Shown here one piece after another: positions 1 to 7,674 of a stretch of 64,000 nucleotides of DNA. Numbering within the stretch: the stretch's first letter is position 1; every line of letters starts with the position of its first letter. Origin of the DNA: an uncultured Myxococcales bacterium (GTDB taxonomy: Bacteria; Myxococcota_A; UBA9042); NCBI GenBank assembly GCA_903842345.1, contig CAIMLR010000036.1, positions 186,001-250,000 on the forward strand, read 5' to 3'. A program made the position numbers and the translations under genes. Below the pieces are notes generated by a model. It saw only the letters and a program-made list of their open reading frames with translations. It ran no database searches and was not told the origin of the DNA.

Positions 1-693
1 GTCGCCAACCACGAGCGCATGAAGATTCCGTCGCGCGCCGAGGATCTGATCGAGCTGGCGTGTTTGCACCTCGAACGCGTGCCGAACGGCGTCGTGAGCT
101 TTGGTCAAGGTTGCGAGGGCGAGCCGCTGATGCAGCCCAAAGTGCTGGAAGCGACAATTCTCGGCATCCGCGCGCGCACGTCCGCGGGCGTTGTGAACCT
201 GAACAGCAACGCCAGCCTGCCGCGCATCGTGGCGCGCTTGGCGGATGCGGGGCTGGATTCCATCCGCATCAGCCTGAATTCCGCGCAGCCCGAGCTCTAT
301 CGCGCCTACTACAAGCCGCGCGGCTATGATTTCTCCCACGTCCTGCAGTCGGCCAAGGAGATGTCCCAGCGCGGCAAGTACGTCAGCCTCAACTACTTCG
401 TCTTCGCCGGCGTGTCGGATTCCCCGCGCGAGATCGAGGCGCTTTGCCAGTTCATCGAAGCGGGCGGCGTCAATCTGATCCAGCTGCGCAACCTGAACAT
501 CGATCCGGAGCTCTACCTCAAGGTGCTCGGCGAGGGTGCGGTGGACGAGCCCATCGGCGTGCTGGCGATGGTCCACACGCTGCGGCGGCGCTTTCCGCAG
601 CTGCGGTTTGGCTACTTCAATCCGCCCAAGACGAAGTTCGGTCGGCCAGGTCCGCTCCCGGGCGCGGAGCTGGCGATGGAATTGGACGCGTAG
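1..693 (+). CDS. Radical SAM domain protein, 3' part only
   Basis: The reading frame is open from the first base of the window and ends with TAG at 691-693, so the gene begins outside the window. The visible 230 or so residues look like the second half of a radical SAM TIM-barrel: VVSFGQGCEGEPL, then strand-helix units such as VNLNSNASLPRIVARLADAG and LDSIRISLNSAQPELY. The CxxxCxxC iron-sulfur motif would lie upstream and is not visible. The ATG at 19 is internal. The C-terminus (NPPKTKFGRPGP) is not diagnostic. The substrate cannot be named. Confidence 0.8.
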   Translation, partial: VANHERMKIPSRAEDLIELACLHLERVPNGVVSFGQGCEGEPLMQPKVLEATILGIRARTSAGVVNLNSNASLPRIVARLADAGLDSIRISLNSAQPELYRAYYKPRGYDFSHVLQSAKEMSQRGKYVSLNYFVFAGVSDSPREIEALCQFIEAGGVNLIQLRNLNIDPELYLKVLGEGAVDEPIGVLAMVHTLRRRFPQLRFGYFNPPKTKFGRPGPLPGAELAMELDA

Positions 694-696
694 CGG

Positions 697-2163
697 CTAC
701 TGCCACGGCAGATTGGCGTGTGCAGCCCAAGCCAGTTTCTTCATCCGCTCGGTCAATTCTTTGTACGGATCGTCCTTTTCGGTGACGAGGCCGAAGTTGC
801 TGTCTTCGCCGTCAAACCGCCCTTCCTTGGGCTGATCGGCGTACAGGAACCAATGGTGGCCGACAAAATACGGTCGCTGCATCACGTTCTTGGCATAGGC
901 CTCGTACGCATCGGCGCGCTGCGTCTGCGTGTCCAGCGTCGGGTAGATCGGCGGAAACGAGTTGGGGAGGCCGGAATCCGCGGCGCGATAGCCCCATTCC
1001 GTGATCAGGATCGGCTTGCCACCTGCGGCGTAATGCTCGGCAAGGAAGTCGCCGACCGAGAGATAGTCCGGTTCAAGGCCCTGCAGCCACTCCGGCAGCC
1101 CAGGATTCAGATCGTAGTAGTTGATGCTCATGACATCGACGTACTTCCCCGCCGCCTTGATGACGGCCCGCGGCACCAACTGGCTGATGAAGCGCACGCC
1201 CATGTTCATGTGGTTCGGATCGGCGGCGCGCAGGACCTGGTCCGTCACGGCAAAGAATTTCTCAGCGACGATGCCGGACCATTCCGCGCGCGTCGCAATC
1301 GCGCTTGGTGTCTCGCGCGATTCCAACGTCGTGCCGGTTGCCACGCCTGGCCAATCCACTGCGTCGGTTTTGAAGTCGGCGGTGAGCGCCGCAACGGTTT
1401 TGTAGCGGTCCTCTAGGTACTGCATCAGGTGCTGCTTGCCCGGCGACGTCGCCATCGGCAGCGCCATGTAGTCGTCAAAGACGTAGTGGAATCCGCGGAT
1501 GCCATAGCCCCAGTAGACTTCATTGTTGAGGAAGTAGCCGATCAGGAACTTCTCGTCTTTTAGCTGGGTGGCCGTCGACGTGAGCACGTCCTTGGCATGC
1601 TGGGCAAAGGCCGGCGTGAAGTAGTCGGGGGCCGTGCCTACGTCGATGAGCACGGTGAATGGCATCCGGTCCTTGAACAGCGCCCAGTCGCTCCAGCCGC
1701 CGACGGTGTTGATCCCCCAGTTCTGGCAGTTCTTGAACGCCGCGTCGGACCACGCGGCGTTGGTGGCGTACTTGGCCGTCACCGCGTCCTTGTAGTGCAA
1801 GACGCCGTCCTTGGTCGCCGTGCCGTCAAACGTCAGCACGTTGATGCCGGTGGAGAAGAACGGGTGGCCGTCCGGCGTCACGAGCCACCAGCGGTCGCCG
1901 ATCTGCGCGGTGCGAAAAAAGCCCGTGGCGGCGAGCTGAACCTTGAGCGAGCCGGTGTATTTGTCGCGACCGGGGTCGGGCTTGACCTGTTGAACTTCGC
2001 TGACGTCTGCAGCCACGTCGGCGACGGGCGCGTCGGCACCGGTGTCGGCAACCGTTGCGGCGTCCGCAACATCTGCAGTCGCCGCAGGATGGCCGCACCC
2101 GGCAAGCACACCGCAGACGACAAGAGCCAGAGCCTGGGCGAACGGGCGGGCGGGAATGAACAT
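697..2163 (-). CDS. Lipoprotein with agarase-like glycoside hydrolase domain
   Basis: The 488-residue protein starts with a lipoprotein signal (ALALVVCGVLAGC, acylated Cys about residue 23) and an Ala/Asp/Val-rich linker to about residue 60. The rest resembles clan GH-A enzymes of the beta-agarase type: DRWWLVTPDGHPFFSTGINV near the start, GYFLNNEVYWG (candidate acid/base Glu) in the middle, and ITEWGYRAADSGLPN (candidate nucleophile Glu) near the end. It is probably anchored at the cell surface and acts on a polysaccharide, but the substrate is not known. It ends 3 bases from the convergent radical SAM gene. Confidence 0.75.
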   Translation of the reverse strand: MFIPARPFAQALALVVCGVLAGCGHPAATADVADAATVADTGADAPVADVAADVSEVQQVKPDPGRDKYTGSLKVQLAATGFFRTAQIGDRWWLVTPDGHPFFSTGINVLTFDGTATKDGVLHYKDAVTAKYATNAAWSDAAFKNCQNWGINTVGGWSDWALFKDRMPFTVLIDVGTAPDYFTPAFAQHAKDVLTSTATQLKDEKFLIGYFLNNEVYWGYGIRGFHYVFDDYMALPMATSPGKQHLMQYLEDRYKTVAALTADFKTDAVDWPGVATGTTLESRETPSAIATRAEWSGIVAEKFFAVTDQVLRAADPNHMNMGVRFISQLVPRAVIKAAGKYVDVMSINYYDLNPGLPEWLQGLEPDYLSVGDFLAEHYAAGGKPILITEWGYRAADSGLPNSFPPIYPTLDTQTQRADAYEAYAKNVMQRPYFVGHHWFLYADQPKEGRFDGEDSNFGLVTEKDDPYKELTERMKKLAWAAHANLPWQ

Positions 2164-2216
2164 CTGGACCTCTCGGCCGCAGCGTGCGATGCACGCCTGC
2201 CGCGGTCAAGCACGCG

Positions 2217-2262
2217 CGCGTCAGGAACCCGCCGTATCTGTCGGCGACGGATTCCTGACGCG
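2217..2262 (-). terminator. Stem-loop after ssb
   Basis: Perfect 11-bp arms (2217-2227 and 2252-2262, CGCGTCAGGAA and its complement) lie just after the ssb stop on the minus strand and before the lipoprotein gene start. No clear T-run follows, so termination is inferred from position and stem strength. Confidence 0.5.
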
Positions 2263-2276
2263 TTCGCACGCCGCGA

Positions 2277-2627
2277 CTACGCCGCCTTGGCCGCCTCGGT
2301 CCGGCTGCTCAGGAACGTCACGGTCTCCGCGCGAACCTCGTGGTCGTAGCGCTCGGTGCCGTCCTTCGCCTTCCAATGCGTGTTGTGCAGGTGGCCTTCC
2401 ACGAACACGAGCTTGCCCTTGTCCAGGAACCGCACGCAGTTCTCAGCGTGCTTGCCGAACACCGAGACCGAGTGCCACTCCGTGCGCTCCTCCCGCACGC
2501 CATCTTTCTTGCTCTGCCACGACGTCGCGACGTTCAGCCGCGTGACAGCATCGCCCGTCGGCAGCTTGCGCAGCTCCGGCTTCGCACCCAGACGACCAAT
2601 CAACATCACCTTGTTCAAATCTGACAT
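2277..2627 (-). CDS. ssb: Single-stranded DNA-binding protein, short form
   Basis: The 116-residue protein is essentially one OB fold: LNKVMLIGRLGAKPELR, then TRLNVATS, WHSVSVFGKHAENC, KGKLVFVEGHL and DHEVRAETVTFL, the normal SSB order. It binds single-stranded DNA in replication, repair and recombination. The usual Gly/Pro-rich linker and acidic DDDIPF-type tail that recruits partners are missing; it ends SSRTEAAKAA. It lies 54 bases downstream of recA in the same direction, so the two may be co-transcribed. The organism may have a second, full-length SSB elsewhere. Confidence 0.93.
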   Translation of the reverse strand: MSDLNKVMLIGRLGAKPELRKLPTGDAVTRLNVATSWQSKKDGVREERTEWHSVSVFGKHAENCVRFLDKGKLVFVEGHLHNTHWKAKDGTERYDHEVRAETVTFLSSRTEAAKAA

Positions 2628-2681
2628 GACTCGCTCCTTCCCGGGCTTCTGTTATCCCGGCATTTGCCCACTCCTGCTGCC

Positions 2682-3725
2682 CTACGCCGCGAGGTCTTCC
2701 GCCACACTGGCATCGACCGGCGCATCGCCCAGCAGGCCGACGATGCGTTCGCACAACTCCGGTTTGGCCTTCAGCTCGTTCACCGCCCGGTCGCGGCCCT
2801 GGCCAATCGCTTCGTCGCCCAGCTTGAAAAACGCGCCGCTGCGGGAGATGACGCCTTCCGCGACCGCGGCGTCGAACACCTCGGCTTCGCGGCAGAAACC
2901 CGCGCCGAACACCAGGTCGATTTCGCACTGCCGGAACGGCGGGGCCATCTTGTTCTTGGCAACCTTGATCTTGCAGCGATTGCCGTAGATCTGGTCGTCG
3001 CGCTTGAGCGAGCCAATGCGGCGGACATCCAAGCGAACCGACGCATAGAACTTCAGCGCATTGCCGCCGGTCGTGGTTTCCGGGCTGCCCATCATCACGC
3101 CGATCTTCATGCGGATCTGGTTGATGAAGATGAGCGTCGTCCCAGTCTGGTGCGCCAAGCTCGCGAGCTTGCGCATCGCCCGGCTCATCAGCCGCGCTTG
3201 CAGGCCCACGTGGTTGTCGCCCATCTCGCCGTCCAACTCGGCTTTCGGCGTCAGCGCCGCGACCGAGTCCACGACAACCACGCCGACCTGGCCGGAACGC
3301 ACCAGCGCCTCCACGACATCCATGGCCTGTTCGCCGCAATCGGGCTGGCTCACGAGCATCCGCGCGCCGTCGATGCCGAGGTCGCGGGCGTACTTGAGGT
3401 CCAACGCGTGCTCCGCATCGACGAACGCCGCAATCGCGCCCTGCTTCTGCGCTTGGGCAATCGCGGACAGCGCCATCGTCGTCTTGCCGGACGACTCCGG
3501 ACCGTAGATTTCGATGATGCGACCCTTGGGCAAACCGCCGATGCCAAGGCAGCGATCGAGCGCGAACGAGCCAGTCGGAATCACCTCAACACCCTGCTCC
3601 ACGACGGCGCCATCGGCGGCCATCAGGATCCCGCGACCAAACGACTTCTCAGCCGAGTGGATGAGATCGTCGAGCGCCTTGAGGCCCGGAATCGCCGCCT
3701 CTTTCTTGTCCTTTTTCTCCGCCAT
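2682..3725 (-). CDS. recA: RecA recombinase
   Basis: The 347-residue protein has the RecA core throughout: Walker A GPESSGKT at residues 75-82, FVDAEHALD, the VVVDSVAALTPKAE Walker B region, loop L2 containing GSPETTTGGNALKFYASVR, and FINQIRMKIG. It forms filaments on single-stranded DNA for strand exchange and SOS induction. The start MAEKKDKKEA at 3725 follows an AGGAG site by 6 bases; the longer frame to 3821 has no such site. It lies 92 bases downstream of comM in the same direction, so a prophage in comM could affect its read-through transcription. No obvious LexA box was seen in the gap. Confidence 0.97.
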   Translation of the reverse strand: MAEKKDKKEAAIPGLKALDDLIHSAEKSFGRGILMAADGAVVEQGVEVIPTGSFALDRCLGIGGLPKGRIIEIYGPESSGKTTMALSAIAQAQKQGAIAAFVDAEHALDLKYARDLGIDGARMLVSQPDCGEQAMDVVEALVRSGQVGVVVVDSVAALTPKAELDGEMGDNHVGLQARLMSRAMRKLASLAHQTGTTLIFINQIRMKIGVMMGSPETTTGGNALKFYASVRLDVRRIGSLKRDDQIYGNRCKIKVAKNKMAPPFRQCEIDLVFGAGFCREAEVFDAAVAEGVISRSGAFFKLGDEAIGQGRDRAVNELKAKPELCERIVGLLGDAPVDASVAEDLAA

Positions 3726-3817
3726 GAGGAACTCCTGCTTCACAAAGCCCGCGGCACCAGCAGCGCACTTGGCTGCGGCCGACGCGGGAAGAACGCCAGC
3801 CGCGGCTGGTCGTGGGG

Positions 3818-4381
3818 TCAAACCGTCGGTTCGATCGGCTCGTCAAAATGTCGGTACTGCAGCGCTTCCGCGACGTGTTCGGCGCCGATGTGCGCCTGGC
3901 CGTCCAGATCCGCGATCGTCCGCGCCACACGCCAGATGCGATCGTGCGCACGCGGCGAGAGGCCAAAGCGGCTGAGCGCCCGCAGCAGCAGGTCGTGGAC
4001 AGCCGGCGTCAGCGGACTCAGTTCCTGCAGGCGGCGCATCGGCACTTCCGCGTTCACGCCGCCGCCCAATTCAGCGTAACGCTCCCGCTGGCGCGCCCGT
4101 GCTTGGGCCACCCGCACCCGCACGTCCGCAGAAGTCTCGCCCGCCGGCCCCTGGCGCAGGGCTTCAGCCGGCAGCGCACGCAGCTGAATCTGGATGTCGA
4201 TGCGGTCAAGAATCGGCCCCGAAAGCCGCGCACGGTAGCGTTCCAAGGCGACGGCGGAACAGATGCAGGCCTTGTGGAGCGATCCCAGGTTGCCGCACGG
4301 GCACCCATTGGACGCGGCCACCATCATGAACCGCGCGGGGAAACGCGTTGTCTGACGGGCCCGCGTCACGTGCGCCACGCC
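3818..4381 (-). pseudogene. comM: comM, C-terminal part separated by prophage
   Basis: This piece encodes the last 187 residues of a ComM/YifB-type AAA+ ATPase: VAHVTRARQTTRFPARFMMV, NGCPCG, the RARLSGPILDRIDIQ sensor/arginine-finger region and the C-terminal helical domain ending EPIEPTV. The 5' part lies at 40052-41023. Reading this strand upstream, ComM similarity stops exactly at the Gly codon (4379-4381), where phage sequence begins. The frame continues into the phage to an ATG at 4570, but those residues are unrelated to ComM. ComM is a hexameric branch-migration helicase used to integrate DNA during natural transformation. The gene is split, not decayed, and excision would restore it. 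Confidence 0.93.
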
Positions 4382-4405
4382 TTCTTCGGACGGGAAACGC
4401 TCGCC
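4360..4405. other. attL: attL, left prophage junction
   Basis: Host comM sequence runs to the GCC at 4379-4381 and phage sequence starts at 4382. The same GCC at 40055-40057 marks the other junction. Only three bases are shared, as expected for a large serine integrase, which uses a 2-bp crossover inside otherwise different half-sites. The exact crossover dinucleotide (GC or CC) cannot be told from sequence. Confidence 0.88.
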
Positions 4406-4430
4406 AAGTGATGCGGGTTTCCCGTCCGAA
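4385..4430. repeat. Perfect 14-bp inverted repeat beside attL core
   Basis: TTCGGACGGGAAAC at 4385-4398 is repeated inverted at 4417-4430 with an 18-base spacer. It begins 3 bases inside the phage from the GCC core and ends 15 bases beyond the stop codon of the leftward gene at 4446. It could be the terminator of the leftward genes, an integrase or directionality-factor binding site, or both. Confidence 0.75.
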
Positions 4431-4443
4431 TGTGATCGGTGAG
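4429..4443. repeat. Copy 1 of 15-bp direct repeat AATGTGATCGGTGAG
   Basis: An identical 15-mer occurs at 7657-7671. This copy overlaps the right arm of the inverted repeat next to attL and lies just before the 4446 stop codon; the other lies just before the iteron array. The similarity goes a little further in loose form (GGCTTATT against GCGTATTA). Confidence 0.7.
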
Positions 4444-4445
4444 GC

Positions 4446-4886
4446 TTATTCGGGGTCTTGGACCGAACCGAGAAGGTGGGGGTTCTTGTCCAGCAGGTAG
4501 TATAGCTTCGTCGTCGCCAAGGCGGGAGTCGTCGCGCCTGACTCGTACCGCACGATCTGGCTCTGGCCACCTCCGATGACGCAGCCCATCTGCAACTGGG
4601 TCAGGTTCAAGCGGTGGCGGATTGCCAAGTAGTAGTCGGCTGGCCAATTCCAGCGGGCATCACGGATGTCCTTTTTGCGCTTCACTTCCGCAAGTTTCTG
4701 GGTCAGTTCGAGTTGCGCCCACTCCAAGGCAGCGTCCTGCGCGTCGTTGTCGGGGTCGACGTGACCGCAAGCAAGGCAACGCTGGACGGCGTATTCATAC
4801 CAGACCTTGACGCGTCCTTCGCGAACGCCGCCTTGGTTGGTGCTGTGGATCATTTGCTCGCCGCAGGGGCACTTCTTGGTGTCCAT
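4446..4886 (-). CDS. MqsA-like zinc-ribbon and HTH regulator
   Basis: The 146-residue protein has an N-terminal Cys region (KCPCGEQM and RCLACGH, about residues 5-41) and a C-terminal helix-turn-helix (RHRLNLTQLQMGCVIGGGQS then IVRYESGATTPALATTKLYY). This is the layout of MqsA/YgiT-type antitoxins, which bind zinc with the N-terminus and DNA with the C-terminus. There is no MqsR-like toxin beside it; its upstream neighbour is a lipoprotein, 3 bases away. In a prophage it may act as repressor or regulator of the leftward genes. It is the last gene before attL. Confidence 0.7.
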   Translation of the reverse strand: MDTKKCPCGEQMIHSTNQGGVREGRVKVWYEYAVQRCLACGHVDPDNDAQDAALEWAQLELTQKLAEVKRKKDIRDARWNWPADYYLAIRHRLNLTQLQMGCVIGGGQSQIVRYESGATTPALATTKLYYLLDKNPHLLGSVQDPE

Positions 4887-4889
4887 CGC

Positions 4890-5216
4890 TTAGTTCCCCT
4901 TGCAGACGTCGGTGTGGACGCAGCCGTTGAAGCCGCAAGAATCGGTGGTGCACGGATCTTGGTCGTCGCAAGGTTGGACCTTGGTGGTCGTGCAAGCCGT
5001 GTCTGCTGGTTGAACGGTGCCTGCCGGTTCGCATCCGCAGGTCGTGCTTTTTGCGCCACAGGTAGCCGTCTGGCAGACGTAGGATTCGCCGGTCACCTGC
5101 GAAGCATCCGCCTGCGAAGCGTCGGCACTGGCATCCGAAGCGGACAGGCCAGCCCCCGAAGGGGCACCCGTTTCGCACGCGGCCAAGAACATCATAGAAA
5201 CAATCATCTTCTTCAT
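4890..5216 (-). CDS. Small Cys-rich lipoprotein
   Basis: The 108-residue protein begins MKKMIVSMMFLAACETG, a short lipoprotein signal with lipobox LAAC (Cys at about 14). An Ala/Ser/Asp linker follows, then a Cys-rich part with CDDQDPCTTDSCGFNGCVH, a repeat unit common in surface proteins of Myxococcota and relatives. It is carried in the leftward accessory group of the prophage and is not an obvious virion gene. A lysogenic-conversion role such as altering the host surface or excluding other phages is plausible but only inferred. AGGGAGAT precedes the ATG by about 6 bases. Confidence 0.75.
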   Translation of the reverse strand: MKKMIVSMMFLAACETGAPSGAGLSASDASADASQADASQVTGESYVCQTATCGAKSTTCGCEPAGTVQPADTACTTTKVQPCDDQDPCTTDSCGFNGCVHTDVCKGN

Positions 5217-5238
5217 CTTCTATCTCCCTTGAAATGCC

Positions 5239-5649
5239 CTAGCGGGCGTCACGGATGGCGTCGATGCCACCCTGTTGCTCTGAAATGTTCTTCATCCAGC
5301 CGTTGCAGAAGACCACGAGATCCTTGATGGTCTTCTCGCGGAGTGCTGTCGGCTGATCGTTGGCGTCGAGTTCGGCGGCGACTTGGTAGATGACGCCCGC
5401 CTGCTCAAACGAGACGGGCATGTAGCCGGTGTAAACCTTGCAGAAGACGACATCGGGGTCGCAGCACAGGTCGCCGTTCTGCTCGTAGTAGTGCGCCACA
5501 GACCACGTAGCAGGACCGATCCGCTCGACGTGGACAGCCATGTAGCCGTGCCCATTGTCGATTTTGCGACTCTGGCCGATTTGGAGACCCTCGATCATGG
5601 CGTTGAGGACTTGGGTGGCACCGACCTTCAGGACGATGGGGTTGCTCAT
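5239..5649 (-). CDS. DUF6908-like protein
   Basis: The 136-residue protein contains ATWSVAHYYEQNGDLCCDPD followed by VVFCKVYTGYMPVSFEQAGV, which resembles the DUF6908 family seen on mobile elements, whose function is not known. The match is by eye and moderate. Its start overlaps the stop of the HTH gene at 5646 by 4 bases (ATGA), so the two are translationally coupled. Confidence 0.6.
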   Translation of the reverse strand: MSNPIVLKVGATQVLNAMIEGLQIGQSRKIDNGHGYMAVHVERIGPATWSVAHYYEQNGDLCCDPDVVFCKVYTGYMPVSFEQAGVIYQVAAELDANDQPTALREKTIKDLVVFCNGWMKNISEQQGGIDAIRDAR

Positions 5650-5933
5650 TTGGCATCCTTGCTGGCGTTGAGGTGTTGGTGAAGGACGCGGATTGCCCGC
5701 TGTCCCTGCTGGAATTCGCGACGGTTCGTGAGGGCGTGCTTGGCAAGGGCTGGGCCGATGAGGCCGTCCTTGACGAGTGCGTCCACGTCGGGACCCTCGA
5801 TGGTCCAGTGCCGCGTCGAAACCTCGATGTAGGCAATCACGCCCTCGCGGCAGTACCGGCGAAACGCAGTTGGCGAGACGCCCAGTTGGGCGGACGCTTC
5901 TTGAACGGTCAGGTATGGGTTCGTCATGGTCAT
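5646..5933 (-). CDS. Small HTH (excisionase-like) protein
   Basis: The 95-residue protein begins with a MerR/excisionase-type helix-turn-helix: PYLTVQEASAQLGVSPTAFR then RYCREGVIAYIEVSTRHWTI. Such proteins act as recombination directionality factors or regulators. The start at 5933 is chosen because GAGG precedes it by 6 bases; a second ATG is at 5927. It could supply the directionality factor for the serine integrase, although it lies at the opposite end of the linear prophage; on the circular form the two are close. Confidence 0.65.
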   Translation of the reverse strand: MTMTNPYLTVQEASAQLGVSPTAFRRYCREGVIAYIEVSTRHWTIEGPDVDALVKDGLIGPALAKHALTNRREFQQGQRAIRVLHQHLNASKDAK

Positions 5934-5962
5934 GGTGGTCCTCGTTGGGCGACTGCCGGTCT

Positions 5963-5991
5963 GGGGCGGGGTGGTTAATCCACCCCGCCCC
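5963..5991. terminator. GC-rich hairpin between leftward genes
   Basis: Perfect 12-bp arms (GGGGCGGGGTGG at 5963-5974 and its complement at 5980-5991) with a 5-base loop lie between the stop of the pentapeptide-repeat gene and the start of the HTH gene. There is no T-run on either strand. It may terminate, or stabilise the upstream message. Confidence 0.55.
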
Positions 5992-6003
5992 ATCCCTACG
6001 CGG

Positions 6004-6333
6004 TTAGTTCTGCGGATCAGCCGCGATGAACTCGACGACCTGCGTGACCGTCACGCCTTCCGCGTTCTTGAAGGTGCAGGCACCGTCAAACGTCGCGCCG
6101 CCGATCTGCGAACCGGCGAACAGCGCCGAGTCGAAGATGCAGCCCGTGAACGTCGCGTTCGACAGGTCGGCCCCGTCGAAGTTGACGCCGCGAAACGACG
6201 TGTCGCGGACCTCGCGACCGGCGAAGTTCATCTGCGTTCCGTGCTTGCCCTTGGTGGCGACCCACACCTGGTTCAGCGCGTCCATGCCCTTGATCTCGCC
6301 GTTCGACCACTTGCTCTTGATGGGATTCGACAT
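6004..6333 (-). CDS. Short pentapeptide-repeat protein
   Basis: The 109-residue protein has a central block with the five-residue A(D/N)LXX-like periodicity: MNFAGREVRDTSFRGVNFDG then ADLSNATFTGCIFDSALFAG, flanked by other sequence. Such repeats fold as a right-handed quadrilateral helix; functions vary, including DNA mimicry and gyrase protection. Only about nine repeats are present, so a specific role cannot be given. It is the first gene of the leftward group; AGAGAG precedes the ATG. Confidence 0.75.
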   Translation of the reverse strand: MSNPIKSKWSNGEIKGMDALNQVWVATKGKHGTQMNFAGREVRDTSFRGVNFDGADLSNATFTGCIFDSALFAGSQIGGATFDGACTFKNAEGVTVTQVVEFIAADPQN

Positions 6334-6902
6334 TTGCTCTCTCTCCGTGCGCCCCGCCGATTTGCGGGGCTATCTGACCTTCGACGTTTCGGAACCTCCC
6401 GAAACCATAGAAGAATTCAAACACGCCGAGAGACTGTGCACAATTCCCATCTAGTTGATATTGCTGGGGATTCGCTGGACCCACGTATCACATCTGAGGT
6501 TCCCGAACGGGTCCAGAAGCTTGTGAAGGCTTGTGTAGGATTTGTCACGAAGTATCATCGAGTTGCGCTCGAAAGGCACTCGCTGATCAGGACCGGACTG
6601 GTTGCGATGGGGTCGACTGGCGACCGGCGCGAACCAAGACCAACAGGTCAGCGACTGGGCGACGAATGGCCTTCGCTTGGCCTCCGTGATGCGCTGACGG
6701 TTCTGGCCAGTGTGTGGCGGTCAGGACCGGACGAAAGTCACTGAGCGCAAAGGCGAACCACGCAGCCACACGGACCATCCACGAGTCGTGGGCTGATCCA
6801 AACGGACTCCAGCGTCTGTACTCACATGGAAGGCACGCAGCCAGCAGGTGCTGGAAGACGCGAACCGGTCGATGTGGTCCCTGCGGGGACGGAGGTGTCC
6901 AG
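6334..6902. promoter_or_regulatory. Divergent intergenic region in prophage
   Basis: This 569-base region separates the leftward accessory genes from the rightward early genes and must hold the divergent promoters. It contains a GC hairpin (GCCCCGC at 6351-6357 and 6364-6370), a TTTCGG dyad (6387-6392 and 6399-6404) and an 8-bp dyad CTGGACCC (6475-6482 and 6509-6516). Open frames here have no good ribosome site. No convincing sigma-70 promoter could be fixed by eye. Confidence 0.45.
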
Positions 6903-7259
6903 ATGAAGATGAGTGATGACAAGGTAAAGAAGGCAGCACATATGGCGATGATAACGAGGATCGCGGAGAGCAATGGCATCAGCGAGGAAGAGGCTGCAAA
7001 GGCCGTAGGTGATGTGGTTGACACGGTGTTTGCACGCAAATGCGTCCACAACGTCGGGTGTGCCGTCATAAACATCTATCGTGCGGCGGAGCATTTCAAT
7101 GCTGAGCGCGACCATAGCGTCGTCAGTGACTTGGTAGTGGCGTTCATTCCCTTGCTCGAACTTATGTCCCCAGACGGTCTTATCCCGTTCTTCGCAACTC
7201 TCAAACCGGGCATATTCGGTGGAGTCGAAGCCGACGCCAAGGAGGTACCTAATGGCTAA
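6903..7259 (+). CDS. Hypothetical phage early protein
   Basis: The 118-residue product starts MKMSDDKVKKAAHMAMITRI after a GGAGGT site; the longer frame back to 6714 reads through the promoter region. It is mostly helical, with one hydrophobic stretch (VVSDLVVAFIPLLELM). No family was recognised. Its last 8 bases overlap the next gene. Confidence 0.65.
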   Translation: MKMSDDKVKKAAHMAMITRIAESNGISEEEAAKAVGDVVDTVFARKCVHNVGCAVINIYRAAEHFNAERDHSVVSDLVVAFIPLLELMSPDGLIPFFATLKPGIFGGVEADAKEVPNG

Positions 7260-7593
7260 GCAGAAAGAACACGATGATTGGTTCTGTCAGGACGTGAAGG
7301 AGTTCGCCGCCGCCGTCACAGCGGTCTGCGGTGGCAACACGTCGCACTCGGTGGAGAACGATGCCACCGGCTGCAAGCAGGTGGTCTGCTCGTCAAACGC
7401 CGATACCTGGGAGTTTGAACATCGGATCGGCCCAGACGTTGAGCACTGGGTGATCTCAGGCAACCAAGGGCAGCGAGGTGGGTTCATCCGCACGGAGTTC
7501 CACGATTGCGCCGACGCCTTGGACGCGTTGCACACGATGCGGGACCACTACGAGGAGATGGCCGAAGCGGGACGAGCAGCAGAAGCCGCTTAG
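7252..7593 (+). CDS. Hypothetical phage early protein
   Basis: The 113-residue product starts MAKQKEHDDWFCQDVKEFAA and is preceded by AAGGAGGT, inside the end of the previous gene. It has a central DTWEFEHRIG strand pattern and an acidic helical C-terminus. No family was recognised. A strong hairpin follows the stop. Confidence 0.65.
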   Translation: MAKQKEHDDWFCQDVKEFAAAVTAVCGGNTSHSVENDATGCKQVVCSSNADTWEFEHRIGPDVEHWVISGNQGQRGGFIRTEFHDCADALDALHTMRDHYEEMAEAGRAAEAA

Positions 7594-7608
7594 GACCCCA
7601 AGAAGGTG

Positions 7609-7642
7609 CCGTTGGGGACGCTACGATCGCCGTCCCCAACGG
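7609..7642 (+). terminator. Hairpin ending the first early pair
   Basis: Perfect 12-bp arms CCGTTGGGGACG (7609-7620) and its complement (7631-7642) start 15 bases after the stop at 7593. Position suggests a terminator or a transcript-end stabiliser; no T-run follows. Confidence 0.6.
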
Positions 7643-7656
7643 AGATCCTTCGGCTA

Positions 7657-7671
7657 AATGTGATCGGTGAG
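7657..7671. repeat. Copy 2 of 15-bp direct repeat AATGTGATCGGTGAG
   Basis: Identical to 4429-4443 near attL. It lies 3 bases before the first iteron-like unit, so the same signal marks the phage left end and the edge of the iteron region. Confidence 0.7.
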
Positions 7672-7674
7672 CGT

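Noticed and set aside
2664-4079. Long plus-strand frame over recA and comM
   Set aside because: It is the complement of recA and comM, with no signal or family; typical shadow in GC-rich DNA.
3818-4570. Open frame joining phage codons to the comM 3' part
   Set aside because: The first 63 codons lie in phage DNA, overlap the MqsA-like gene and have no ComM similarity or ribosome site. It is a junction artefact.
4446-5216. MqsRA-type toxin-antitoxin pair
   Set aside because: The MqsA-like gene is present, but its neighbour is a secreted lipoprotein, not a toxin.
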